A DNA stretch of 64,000 nt from assembly GCA_947493255.1 (NCBI GenBank), contig CANLQK010000007.1, positions 62,001 to 126,000 of the forward strand, read 5' to 3'. The notes below the pieces were generated by a model. The model ran no database searches. It saw only the letters and a program-made list of their open reading frames with translations, and was not told the DNA's origin. The position numbers and the translations under genes are program-made. Positions within the stretch are counted from its first letter, which is position 1. Every line of letters starts with the position of its first letter. Shown piece after piece: positions 44,294 through 52,450 of the stretch. Origin of the DNA: an uncultured Paracoccaceae bacterium (GTDB lineage: Bacteria > Pseudomonadota > Alphaproteobacteria > Rhodobacterales > Rhodobacteraceae).

Positions 44294-45412
44294 TTAGGCC
44301 TTTAGTGCCAGTTGTGGGGCAATCACATCGATCCCCAACGCCTTTCCGACCGCGTAATAGGTCAGTTGCCCGGCATGTACGTTTAGACCATTCAGCAAAT
44401 GCGGGTCGTCTTCACAGGCTTGACGCCAGCCCTTGTCTGCCAAGGCCAACATGAACGGCATCGTCGCATTCGACAGCGCAATGGTTGAAGTACGCGCAAC
44501 AGCCCCCGGCATGTTGGCGACGCAGTAGTGCATGATGCCGTCGACGTCATAAATCGGGTCTTGATGCGTTGTCGCCTTTGATGTTTCAAAACACCCACCT
44601 TGGTCGATTGCCACATCCACAATAACCGCACCTTGTTTCATTTCGGACAACTGGGCACGGCTAATGAGCTTTGGAGCAGCTGCGCCAGGGATCAGAACAG
44701 CGCCAATGACCATGTCGGCTTCGCGCGCCATTTCAATAGTGTTGCCTGCGCTTGCGTACATGGTTTTGAAATCACGAGAAAACACGTCATCCAGATAGCG
44801 CATGCGAGGCAAGGAACGATCCAACACAGTCACATCCGCGCCCATCCCAGCCGCGACCCGTGCTGCATGCGTGCCTACCACGCCGCCGCCAATGACCACG
44901 ACCTTCGCAGGTCCCACGCCCGGCACGCCCCCCATTAGGACGCCACGCCCCCCGTTCGCTTTTTGTAATGTCCAGCTGCCGACCTGTGGTGCCAAACGTC
45001 CTGCGACTTCTGACATTGGTGCCAGCAAGGGCAAGCCACCTGACGCATCAGTAACAGTTTCATAGGCAATTGCCGTACAGCCAGACACGAGCAAGTCATG
45101 AGTTTGGTCAGGGTCGGGCGCGAGGTGAAGGTAAGTGAACAACAACTGTCCTTCGCGCAACATCTTACGTTCCGCCGATTGCGGCTCTTTTACTTTTACA
45201 ATCATGTCTGCGGAGGCAAACACCTCGGCCGCGGTTTCAAGCACTGCGGCACCGGCTGCAATGTAGTCTTCGTCAGTAAACCCAGCACCGTTTCCGGCAC
45301 GGGTTTCAACACTGACAGTGTGCCCGTGGGCAATGGCTTCACGTGCTGCGTTTGGGGTTAATCCAACACGGAATTCTTGGGGTTTGATTTCTTTTGGGCA
45401 ACCGATGTGCAT
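44294..45412 (-). CDS. ald: Alanine dehydrogenase
   Basis: A 372-residue NAD-dependent enzyme (L-alanine to pyruvate and ammonium). It has MHIGCPKEIKPQEFRVGLTP, the catalytic-region TYLHLAPD, the NAD-binding VVIGGGVVGTHAARVAAGMGAD and DVAIDQGGCFETS. The start at 45412 matches the family; the frame remains open upstream. It is divergent from an Lrp-type gene. Confidence 0.95.
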   Translation of the reverse strand: MHIGCPKEIKPQEFRVGLTPNAAREAIAHGHTVSVETRAGNGAGFTDEDYIAAGAAVLETAAEVFASADMIVKVKEPQSAERKMLREGQLLFTYLHLAPDPDQTHDLLVSGCTAIAYETVTDASGGLPLLAPMSEVAGRLAPQVGSWTLQKANGGRGVLMGGVPGVGPAKVVVIGGGVVGTHAARVAAGMGADVTVLDRSLPRMRYLDDVFSRDFKTMYASAGNTIEMAREADMVIGAVLIPGAAAPKLISRAQLSEMKQGAVIVDVAIDQGGCFETSKATTHQDPIYDVDGIMHYCVANMPGAVARTSTIALSNATMPFMLALADKGWRQACEDDPHLLNGLNVHAGQLTYYAVGKALGIDVIAPQLALKA

Positions 45413-45468
45413 GGGGTGTTCTCCTCTAACTGAATTCAGCTTGGCACCGAGGCAGCGGGAAAGTACTG

Positions 45469-45528
45469 GCAACTTTTGGCGTGTTAGCGATATAAGTTGC
45501 AAAATCTTTAGGCCCTTATCTGTATATT
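45469..45528. promoter_or_regulatory. Inverted repeat and -10 element in the ald-lrp gap
   Basis: GCAACTT (45469-45475) and AAGTTGC (45494-45500) form a perfect inverted repeat with 18 bases between, centred upstream of both genes. It is a plausible site for the divergent Lrp-type regulator. TATATT (45523-45528) is a possible -10 element for that regulator. Confidence 0.45.
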
Positions 45529-45543
45529 ATGGAAAAATATTGC

Positions 45544-46005
45544 GTGAATGAGCTCGACCCCACCGACCGACGACTTTTGGCTGCCCTACAACGTGAAGGC
45601 CGGTTGTCGAATGCTGAACTGTCAGAAAAAGTTAACCTTTCTCCTTCGGCTTGCCACCGTCGTGTTCAGCGTTTGGAGAAAGATGGGTTCATCGACGGCT
45701 ATGTCGCGCTTGTGAATCCCCGTAAGGTTGAACGCAAAACGACCGTGTTTGTCGAAATCACGTTGCGGGCGCAGGCCGATGATGTGTTGGATGCATTTGA
45801 AAAAGCGGCAGCGCGAATTCCGGATGTTTTGGAATGTCACCTCATGGCTGGGCAGGCCGACTATTTGCTGAAAGTCGTTGCTAGCGATGCCGAAGATTTT
45901 GCTCGGATCCATCGCCGGTATCTTGCAAGATTACCGGGCGTTCAGGGGATGCAGTCGTCTTTTGCGCTGCGGACTGTGCGCCAAACGACAGAACTGCCGG
46001 TTTAA
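45544..46005 (+). CDS. Lrp/AsnC-family regulator, probably of ald
   Basis: A 153-residue protein: winged helix (LDPTDRRLLAALQREGRLSN, LSPSACHRRVQRLEKDGFID) and a C-terminal RAM/AsnC ligand domain (about 70-148). Divergent alanine-dehydrogenase genes are usually controlled by such AldR/Lrp activators with alanine as effector. A GTG at 45544 is chosen because it gives the family-typical MNELDPTDRR start and a TATATT -10 would lie too close to an ATG at 45529. Confidence 0.85.
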   Translation: MNELDPTDRRLLAALQREGRLSNAELSEKVNLSPSACHRRVQRLEKDGFIDGYVALVNPRKVERKTTVFVEITLRAQADDVLDAFEKAAARIPDVLECHLMAGQADYLLKVVASDAEDFARIHRRYLARLPGVQGMQSSFALRTVRQTTELPV

Positions 46006-46364
46006 GAAACCAAGAGCGCAATTATGGCTATGACCGCTGGTGCTGTCTGCACATAGATAATCCGTTTGCTGACGCTCATATAGCCGTAAATGCCAGCAAC
46101 AGCGACGCAGATTAGGAAGAACATCGCAACGTTTTGCGACCACGTCGGGTCACCAATGATAAGCGACCAAAGAAGGCCGGCGGCCAAGAAACCGTTATAG
46201 AGCCCTTGATTGGCGGCCATTGCCTTTGTCTTGGGGAACAGATCTTTAGGGAAGCCCGCAAATACCTTTGGTCCGCGGCTTTCCCACGCAAACATTTCGA
46301 ACCACAAAATATAGAAATGTAAAAGTGCGATGAGCCCGATGAGGATGTTTGCAAGGATGGCCAT
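46002..46364 (-). CDS. DUF1304-family membrane protein
   Basis: A 120-residue protein with four hydrophobic segments and the DUF1304 pattern: LIALLHFYILWFEMFAWESR, FAGFPKDLFPKTKAMAANQG and LYNGFLAAGLLW. Function unknown. Its stop overlaps the convergent lrp stop at a TTAA. Confidence 0.85.
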   Translation of the reverse strand: MAILANILIGLIALLHFYILWFEMFAWESRGPKVFAGFPKDLFPKTKAMAANQGLYNGFLAAGLLWSLIIGDPTWSQNVAMFFLICVAVAGIYGYMSVSKRIIYVQTAPAVIAIIALLVS

Positions 46365-46422
46365 GTGGTTGTTCTCCGGTATGTTTGGGCACGCCTAACA
46401 CGCAAAAACGCTTGGGCCAAAG

Positions 46423-46449
46423 AAAAACCCCGCGTCATACGCGGGGTTT
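46423..46449 (-). terminator. Rho-independent terminator of rpsU
   Basis: Read on the minus strand, AAACCCCGCG-TATGA-CGCGGGGTTT has a 10-bp stem followed by TT. It lies 31 bases after the rpsU stop. Confidence 0.88.
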
Positions 46450-46480
46450 CCCTAATTCTTAAACATGTCGAAAGGGGTGC

Positions 46481-46687
46481 TTAGAGCATTCCCTCGCGCT
46501 GTGCTTTCTTCCGAGCCAGCTTGCGCTGACGGCGAATGGCCTCGGCCTTCTCGCGCGCCTTTTTCTCGGACGGCTTTTCGAAATGTTGCTTAAGCTTCAT
46601 TTCACGAAAAACGCCCTCACGCTGGAGCTTTTTCTTCAGGGCACGAAGCGCCTGATCGACGTTGTTGTCACGAACACTAACCTGCAT
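46481..46687 (-). CDS. rpsU: 30S ribosomal protein S21
   Basis: A 68-residue basic protein ([20 protein letters not shown], then [13 protein letters not shown] and an Arg/Lys-rich tail). S21 is involved in translation initiation. It is divergent from the COQ9 gene, an arrangement common in alphaproteobacteria. Confidence 0.95.
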   Translation of the reverse strand: MQVSVRDNNVDQALRALKKKLQREGVFREMKLKQHFEKPSEKKAREKAEAIRRQRKLARKKAQREGML

Positions 46688-46801
46688 GTGGTTTTCACCA
46701 CCTCTCTAAGTTAAATTTGCAATAAGTTGCAGGAGCGGTCCATATAGCCGCAGTGCCTGCATTTGTCCAGTATGCTACAGATGCCTGAAAAGGAGTCCGC
46801 A

Positions 46802-47482
46802 ATGCCAGTGACCAACATCATGCTATTGGAAGCCATTTTGCCCCATGTGGCGTTTGATGGTTGGAACGATACCGCCTTTCGGGCTGCTTGTGATGATCTG
46901 GAAATTTCTGTGGCTGAGGCCAAGGGCATTTGTCCACGCGGTGCAACAGACCTAGCGATTCTGTTTCATAAACAGGGCGACGTCGCGATGGTAAATGCAT
47001 TGGCCGCCGCTGATCTGTCAGACCTTCGGTTTCGCGATAAGGTGGCCCATGCGATCCGCCTGCGGCTAGAAACGGTGGATGATAAAGAAGCCGTGCGCAG
47101 AGGGACGGTGTTGTTCGCATTGCCGCATATGGCGCCCGAAGGATCGAAGTTAATTTGGGGAACTGCGGATGCAATTTGGACGGCTTTGGGCGACACGTCC
47201 GAAGACGTGAATTGGTACACAAAGCGTGCGACCTTGTCCGCTGTTTACGGCTCGGTCGTATTGTTTTGGTTGGGTGATGACAGCATTGATGGCCAAGCGA
47301 CGATAGATTTCATCGACCGACGTATCGAAAACGTCATGCAGTTTGAAACGTTTAAGGCAGCGGTCAATAAAAACCCGCTGACCAAACCGTTTGCAGCGGC
47401 CTTCGCCCAAATGACCACGCGGGTGAAAGCGCCCGCAGACGTTCCGAATGACTTACCTGGATCATGGAAAACACCTCAATGA
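46802..47482 (+). CDS. COQ9-family ubiquinone biosynthesis protein
   Basis: A 226-residue COQ9 protein: NIMLLEAILPHVAFDGWND, DLEISVAEAKGICPRGATDL and the C-terminal WYTKRATLSAVYGSVVLFW with DFIDRRIENVM. COQ9 proteins bind lipids and assist late ubiquinone hydroxylations. The ATG at 46802 has AAAGGAG about 7 bases upstream. Its stop overlaps the next gene. Confidence 0.88.
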   Translation: MPVTNIMLLEAILPHVAFDGWNDTAFRAACDDLEISVAEAKGICPRGATDLAILFHKQGDVAMVNALAAADLSDLRFRDKVAHAIRLRLETVDDKEAVRRGTVLFALPHMAPEGSKLIWGTADAIWTALGDTSEDVNWYTKRATLSAVYGSVVLFWLGDDSIDGQATIDFIDRRIENVMQFETFKAAVNKNPLTKPFAAAFAQMTTRVKAPADVPNDLPGSWKTPQ

Positions 47483-48450
47483 AAGCGATCGAAATTGCCC
47501 AAGCGGGCGGGCCTGAGGTTTTAACATTAGCGGATGTTCCCACGCCTGAACCTGCACACGGGCAAGTGCGGATCAAGGTCGCGTATGCCGGCGTGAACCG
47601 CCCAGATGCGCTTCAGCGAGCCGGATTATATAACCCACCAAAAGGGGCCAGCCCTTTGCCCGGCTTAGAGGCGTCAGGCACCATCAGTGCTGTCGGTGCA
47701 GGTGTCACAGATTGGGTGATTGGGGATCAAGTGTGTGCCCTTTTGCCCGGTGGAGGTTACGCGCAAGAGGTCGTCGCGCCAGCTGCTCATTGCTTGCCTA
47801 TTCCGAATGGTTTGTCGCTAAAACAAGCGGCCTGTCTTCCTGAAACGTTCTTTACCGTTTGGTCCAACGTGTTCATGCGAGGCGGGTTGAAGGCGGGTGA
47901 ACGGTTCTTGGTGCACGGCGGGTCGTCCGGCATCGGCACGACTGCAATTCAGCTTGCATCAGCTTTTGGCGCGCGCGTTTTCACCACTGCAGGGGCTGAT
48001 GAAAAGTGCACAGCATGTTTGGCGTTAGGCGCAGAAATCGCAGTGAACTATCGTAACGAAGACTTTGTTGAGATGATGAAGGCCCACGGTGGTGCACATT
48101 TGATCCTTGATATGGTCGGTGGAGACTATCTGCCTCGCAATGTGCGGGCCTTGGCTGATGATGGACGACTGGTGCAAATCGCATTTTTGCAAGGGCCGAA
48201 AATTGAATTGAACTTCGCCCAAATGATGATGCGCCGTTTGACGATAACAGGGTCTACCCTGCGCCCCCAATCAGATTTGGCGAAAGCCGAAATCGCGCAG
48301 CAGCTGCGACGTCACGTTTGGCCATTGCTTGAAGCGGGCAAAGTTACCCCTGTGATGGACCAAGAATTCTTGCTGGCTGATGCAGCGGCAGCCCATTCCC
48401 GAATGGAAAGCAGTGCGCACATTGGGAAAATTGTTCTCAAGGTTGAATAG
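47479..48450 (+). CDS. NAD(P)H-quinone oxidoreductase, PIG3/zeta-crystallin type
   Basis: A 323-residue medium-chain dehydrogenase-like protein without the zinc ligands. GVNRPDALQRAGLYNPPKGA and the cofactor loop VHGGSSGIGTTAIQLASAFG (about 142-161) are typical of PIG3/QOR enzymes, which use NADPH to reduce quinones. The ATG at 47479 overlaps the COQ9 stop (ATGA) and fits the MKAIEI start. Confidence 0.88.
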   Translation: MKAIEIAQAGGPEVLTLADVPTPEPAHGQVRIKVAYAGVNRPDALQRAGLYNPPKGASPLPGLEASGTISAVGAGVTDWVIGDQVCALLPGGGYAQEVVAPAAHCLPIPNGLSLKQAACLPETFFTVWSNVFMRGGLKAGERFLVHGGSSGIGTTAIQLASAFGARVFTTAGADEKCTACLALGAEIAVNYRNEDFVEMMKAHGGAHLILDMVGGDYLPRNVRALADDGRLVQIAFLQGPKIELNFAQMMMRRLTITGSTLRPQSDLAKAEIAQQLRRHVWPLLEAGKVTPVMDQEFLLADAAAAHSRMESSAHIGKIVLKVE

Positions 48451-48470
48451 GTTGCTTGCGAACCAAACCG

Positions 48471-49310
48471 CTAACGAGATTGTTTCAGGAAATCGGAACC
48501 AAAACGGGAAGTAATGTAGTCCACTTGGGGGGCAGTTCGCTCTTCCAAAATTTTTAGTACATCTTGGGGCAGGAAAACGGGTGCGGTTTTGTGAAATACC
48601 TTTGATGGTTCTGGATAATCATATTCGGACAATTCGCAATGGTCTTCGATTTTGCGAAGCAACTTGAGTGGTTCGGACCTGATCATGCCATACGGCAAAT
48701 AGAGCAGTTGGTCTGGTGTGAAATACGTGTCCCAAAGAGGGATGTGGTTCATGTAATCACCACGTGTTGCCATGGCCGACATGTCCAAAAGAAGTTGCCA
48801 GTCATCAAATTCTGGGTCGCGTCGCATCTTGCGAGATGCGTTCATCTTAAATTGAGAGACCAGCCTGTCGTAGGGGTGACGGATCAGGTAAATGAGTTTT
48901 GAATTGGGTAGAAACTTCTTAAAGAATTGAATGCCTTCATCTCCGATGCAACTGTATTCAGGTGTTACATCTAAACAAGCCGAGGTGGCGGGCGCGCGGC
49001 TGAAAATGGATTGATACCACGTTCCGTTCAACATGGGTTTTTCGCCGAGGCGCTTGAGGTGTTCTAGGTATTCGGAATCAGGCTCGGGGGTCTTTTCGAT
49101 ATGGCGCTCTTTCGCACTTTTTAGCCCACGTTTGACGTGCCCAGTGGCCCATTCACGACATTCTTCGATGAATTTATTATCGAAAAAATGAAGTTCTTTG
49201 AACGGGGGAACCCAGACGTCCGACCGCCGCCCAAGGGTGTTGTGCAGCCACGTTGTTCCTGCCTTTTGCGCGCCGATGCAAACGATATCGGGCTTGCGAC
49301 CTTTGGTCAT
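48471..49310 (-). CDS. Sulfotransferase-family protein
   Basis: A 279-residue protein. The 5'-phosphosulfate-binding loop is IVCIGAQKAGTTWLHNTLG (about 8-26) and the 3'-phosphate site is LIYLIRHPYDRLVSQFKMNA. It transfers sulfate from PAPS to an unknown acceptor. The start at 49310 is preferred (MTKGRKPDIVCIG); a start at 49322 is also possible. Confidence 0.82.
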   Translation of the reverse strand: MTKGRKPDIVCIGAQKAGTTWLHNTLGRRSDVWVPPFKELHFFDNKFIEECREWATGHVKRGLKSAKERHIEKTPEPDSEYLEHLKRLGEKPMLNGTWYQSIFSRAPATSACLDVTPEYSCIGDEGIQFFKKFLPNSKLIYLIRHPYDRLVSQFKMNASRKMRRDPEFDDWQLLLDMSAMATRGDYMNHIPLWDTYFTPDQLLYLPYGMIRSEPLKLLRKIEDHCELSEYDYPEPSKVFHKTAPVFLPQDVLKILEERTAPQVDYITSRFGSDFLKQSR

Positions 49311-49460
49311 ATTTTGCCTCACATCTTTTAACCCACGCTAAAGACCGAGGAGTTAGGTTCAAGCGGAGAACAAAGCGGGCGTTAAAACGAATGTCACAAC
49401 TGTTCAATTTGCCACGCATCGCTTCATTGCCACCCAGGGCAGTACAGCGCCTCACTTTGC

Positions 49461-50090
49461 TTATCGTATCGGGTCAAACAAAGCGTCGTTTAGGGTGCAA
49501 TCACGGATAACATCGGAACCACAGTCGCGCGGTTCCAGGTCTTTGGTTAGGCAAATGCGCGCCTCTTGGATGCGATCGGCACGGCAAGTGATCGTGATCT
49601 GATCTGGTGAGAGTTGCGTGTTTTCCTTTAGGAATGCTTCCTCTATGAGCGAGGCAGGCAAGGTGACAGACCGGTCTAGGTCACGCAAAATTTGCGGGCG
49701 TGTAATGTAGCCATATGCGTCGCGGGACAGCGCGAAATAGTCATCTGGTGAAAGGCCACTGCAGGACCCGTGCTTGTTCCATTGATGCCACGCCAACCCG
49801 GACGTTCCCATAATATCCGCCATCGCGGCAGTGTCGCTACGCGAGGGGTTGCGGAAGGAATGGCGGCAATCGGCTGGCCAGCCGTCCTCGTATTGTGGCC
49901 ACAGCCCGTGCAGAACCCAGCCGAAATCTTTGTCGTCATCGCATTGCGGTGAACCTCGAGAATCGCCTTCGATTGCGCACCATGTTGGCGACCACGACAG
50001 GGACAAAACATAGTAGTCAAAGTCACCGGATGTGTGTTGGGCGCGTGCTGGTAGGGCCAGAACAATAAACAGGACAATCAATCGTAACAT
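49461..50090 (-). CDS. Ribonuclease T2-family protein, secreted
   Basis: A 209-residue protein with a signal peptide (cleavage after about ARA at 17). It has the two T2 active-site segments: VLHGLWPQ (about 58-65) and WHQWNKHGSCSG (about 100-111), with both catalytic histidines, and paired cysteines. T2 enzymes cut single-stranded RNA in the periplasm or outside the cell. Confidence 0.9.
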   Translation of the reverse strand: MLRLIVLFIVLALPARAQHTSGDFDYYVLSLSWSPTWCAIEGDSRGSPQCDDDKDFGWVLHGLWPQYEDGWPADCRHSFRNPSRSDTAAMADIMGTSGLAWHQWNKHGSCSGLSPDDYFALSRDAYGYITRPQILRDLDRSVTLPASLIEEAFLKENTQLSPDQITITCRADRIQEARICLTKDLEPRDCGSDVIRDCTLNDALFDPIR

Positions 50091-50222
50091 TTGGGGTCTT
50101 TCCTTGGGACGTTGGCGCGACTATATAGAAGATAAGTTCCCCGACAACGTGAACCCGGCCCGAAACGGTCTGCCCCTTCAAGGGCGTGGGAAAGGCGTGT
50201 CTATTGACCAAGGAGAAACGCG

Positions 50223-50969
50223 ATGAGCGGCACACCGATTATGGCAAAAGCCACAGCTGTTTGGCTGTGTGACAACACAACGATCACCTTCAAACAGATC
50301 GCGGATTTCTGTGGCCTGCACGAGCTGGAAGTCCAAGGCATTGCTGATGGTGATGTTGCGACTGGAGTAAAAGGGTTCGACCCGATTGCGAACAAACAGT
50401 TGACCCAAGAGGAAATTGATGCGGCCGAAGCTGCGCCGCTGCACAAACTGAAACTGTTGTATAACCCTGCATCAGCTGGCGAAGAGAAACGTCGCGGTCC
50501 ACGGTATACACCGTTGTCCAAACGTCAGGATCGTCCGGCGTCCATTTACTGGTTGGTGAAATTCCACCCCGAGCTGTCTGATGGTCAGATTTCTAAATTG
50601 GTCGGCACAACCAAGCCAACCATTCAGGCGATCCGTGAACGGACACACTGGAATATCAACAACATCGAACCGATCGATCCGGTTGCTTTGGGCATGTGTA
50701 AGCAGTCTGAACTGGATGCAGCTGTTCAAAAGGCCAACGCAAAGAAAGCCAAAGAAGGCAGCGTTATGACGGATGACGAACGCCGCAAATTGGTGTCCAC
50801 CGAGCAGAGCCTTGGAATGGATCCAGAGCCGAAGATGCCATCTTCAATGGCCGGCCTTGAAGCGTTCACTTTGTCTAACGACACACCCGAACCCGAAGAA
50901 GATACATCTGTTCCAGATGCAGATACGTTCTTTAATCTGCCAGATGACGCGGGCAACGACGAAGATTGA
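50223..50969 (+). CDS. trcR: DUF1013 protein, TrcR-like cell-cycle transcriptional regulator
   Basis: A 248-residue DUF1013 protein: MAKATAVWLCDNTTITFKQI, KGFDPIANKQLTQEEI, RGPRYTPLSKRQDRPASIYW and TKPTIQAIRERTHWN, with a Ser/Pro/Asp-rich acidic tail. The Caulobacter homologue TrcR binds RNA polymerase on sigma70 promoters. AAGGAG lies about 8 bases before the ATG at 50223; an ATG at 50241 is a less likely start. Confidence 0.88.
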   Translation: MSGTPIMAKATAVWLCDNTTITFKQIADFCGLHELEVQGIADGDVATGVKGFDPIANKQLTQEEIDAAEAAPLHKLKLLYNPASAGEEKRRGPRYTPLSKRQDRPASIYWLVKFHPELSDGQISKLVGTTKPTIQAIRERTHWNINNIEPIDPVALGMCKQSELDAAVQKANAKKAKEGSVMTDDERRKLVSTEQSLGMDPEPKMPSSMAGLEAFTLSNDTPEPEEDTSVPDADTFFNLPDDAGNDED

Positions 50970-50994
50970 TCTCGCGATCAACTCGATAAAGAAC

Positions 50995-51029
50995 AAAAAA
51001 CCCCGAGCAGTAATGTCTGGGGTTTTTTT
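50995..51029. terminator. Bidirectional terminator between trcR and recR
   Basis: AAAAAACCCC and GGGGTTTTTT frame a 14-base loop. The A and T runs serve both strands between the convergent stops. Confidence 0.88.
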
Positions 51030-51030
51030 A

Positions 51031-51624
51031 TTAGAGAGATTTGCGCGCATTCAGCGCAGCAGTGATTGTTCCGTCATCAAGGTAATCCAGTTCTCCGCCA
51101 ACAGGCACACCTTGTGCAAGTGTGGTTACCTCGACGCCCTGCAACTCGTCTGCGATGTAATGGGCAGTTGTTTGGCCGTCTATCGTTGCGCCAAGAGCGA
51201 GGATGACTTCGGTCACATCTTCGCTGGTAATGCGGTCGCGCAGTTTGGGAATACGTAATTCGTCGGGGCCAATATCATCAAGGGCAGACAGCGTTCCACC
51301 TAGGACATGGTAGCGTCCTTTGAAGACACCTGAACGTTCCATTGCCCAAAGATCGGCGACGTCTTCGACGACACAAATCTGGCCAGTCGCACGTTTATTG
51401 CTTTCGCAGATCGTGCAGATGTCAGCCGTACCAATGTTTCCACAATTCAGACATTCGCGGGCCGTTTCACCCACTTTTGCCATGGCTTCGGCCAGCGGAT
51501 TTAACAGCTGGCCACGCTTTTTGATAAGATGAAGCACCGCACGCCGCGCTGAACGTGGACCAAGGCCCGGCAGGCGGGCCATAAGCTCGATCAGGGCGTC
51601 GATATCTTTGGGTGCTTCACTCAC
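51031..51624 (-). CDS. recR: Recombination mediator RecR
   Basis: A 197-residue protein: N-terminal helix-hairpin-helix ([20 protein letters not shown]), a zinc finger [16 protein letters not shown] (about 57-72) and a Toprim domain starting [14 protein letters not shown]. It loads RecA with RecF/RecO at gaps. Three bases separate it from ybaB and both follow dnaX. Confidence 0.95.
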   Translation of the reverse strand: MSEAPKDIDALIELMARLPGLGPRSARRAVLHLIKKRGQLLNPLAEAMAKVGETARECLNCGNIGTADICTICESNKRATGQICVVEDVADLWAMERSGVFKGRYHVLGGTLSALDDIGPDELRIPKLRDRITSEDVTEVILALGATIDGQTTAHYIADELQGVEVTTLAQGVPVGGELDYLDDGTITAALNARKSL

Positions 51625-51627
51625 GTT

Positions 51628-51972
51628 CTAAAATGGAAGTTTCATGTCTGCGGGGAGGCCAAGACCTTCGGTCAGTTTGGCCATTTCTTCTTGTGCCTTA
51701 TCAGATGCTTTGCCTTGCGCGTCTTTGATTGCAGCAAGGATAAGGTCTTCGACAACTTCTTTGTCGTCGCCGTTAAAAATGGATGGGTCAATGTCCAAGG
51801 CTTTCAGCTCGCCTTTGGCAGATGCCGTAGCTTTCACAAGACCTGCGCCGCTTTCACCTGTGACCATGACGTTGTGCAGTTCGTCCTGCAAGGCAGCCAT
51901 GTCTGTCTGCATTTGCTGCGCTTTTTTCATCATACCGGCCATATCGCCGAGGCCGCCAAGTCCTTTGAACAT
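51628..51972 (-). CDS. YbaB/EbfC nucleoid-associated protein
   Basis: A 114-residue protein starting MFKGLGGLGDMAGMMKKAQQ, with the conserved helical N-terminus and GKASDKAQEEMAKLTEGLGL end. It binds DNA as a dimer; the dnaX-ybaB-recR order is widespread. The start at 51972 has GGAG-like GAGACAG upstream and is preferred over the longer frame to 52032. Confidence 0.93.
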   Translation of the reverse strand: MFKGLGGLGDMAGMMKKAQQMQTDMAALQDELHNVMVTGESGAGLVKATASAKGELKALDIDPSIFNGDDKEVVEDLILAAIKDAQGKASDKAQEEMAKLTEGLGLPADMKLPF

Positions 51973-52042
51973 TTCTGTCTCCTGAATACGTTTCGACCTA
52001 GATAAGCGGAGGGGCGTCGTCCCGCAAGGCAACTGTCCTTGA

Positions 52043-52450
52043 TCAACGCGCTTTGGTGGTTTTGTTCCGTCGGGCGAGGATAAATGTTGTCACTGTAAGG
52101 AGGCCGGTTATTGCCAGGCTAAGGTTTTGCGAGCCAATGCAGCCCTCCATCACTGCGAAGTAACGAAACCCGGTTGGGTCCGGGAAGGCAGGATTGATGA
52201 TCAGGGACAAAAAGAGCATGGCAGATACGGCAAAACTGGCCCAGAGCAGCCATGGTCTTCGCACTGCGATTGCAATTAGAAATAAGATCGCGGCGAAAAT
52301 GCCGATTGGCGACAAAAAGAGATGCAAAGCTTCACTGAGTGCGGATCCCTGCGTGCCTTGTTCCAGAAGTGGGCGTTCTTTGTCGCAAACTTCTGCAGCA
52401 GCCTGAATCGGTATTAGGCCGAGAATTATTCCTCTTCGAAGGGATCCCAT
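52043..52450 (-). CDS. Small membrane protein overlapping the dnaX end
   Basis: A 135-residue protein with a possible signal segment (about 4-18) and three later hydrophobic segments (about 47-66, 69-87 and 111-128). No family recognised. Its ATG lies 25 bases inside the dnaX coding end, suggesting translational coupling, though a later start is possible. Cysteines at 22 and about 109 may be extracytoplasmic. Confidence 0.55.
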   Translation of the reverse strand: MGSLRRGIILGLIPIQAAAEVCDKERPLLEQGTQGSALSEALHLFLSPIGIFAAILFLIAIAVRRPWLLWASFAVSAMLFLSLIINPAFPDPTGFRYFAVMEGCIGSQNLSLAITGLLTVTTFILARRNKTTKAR

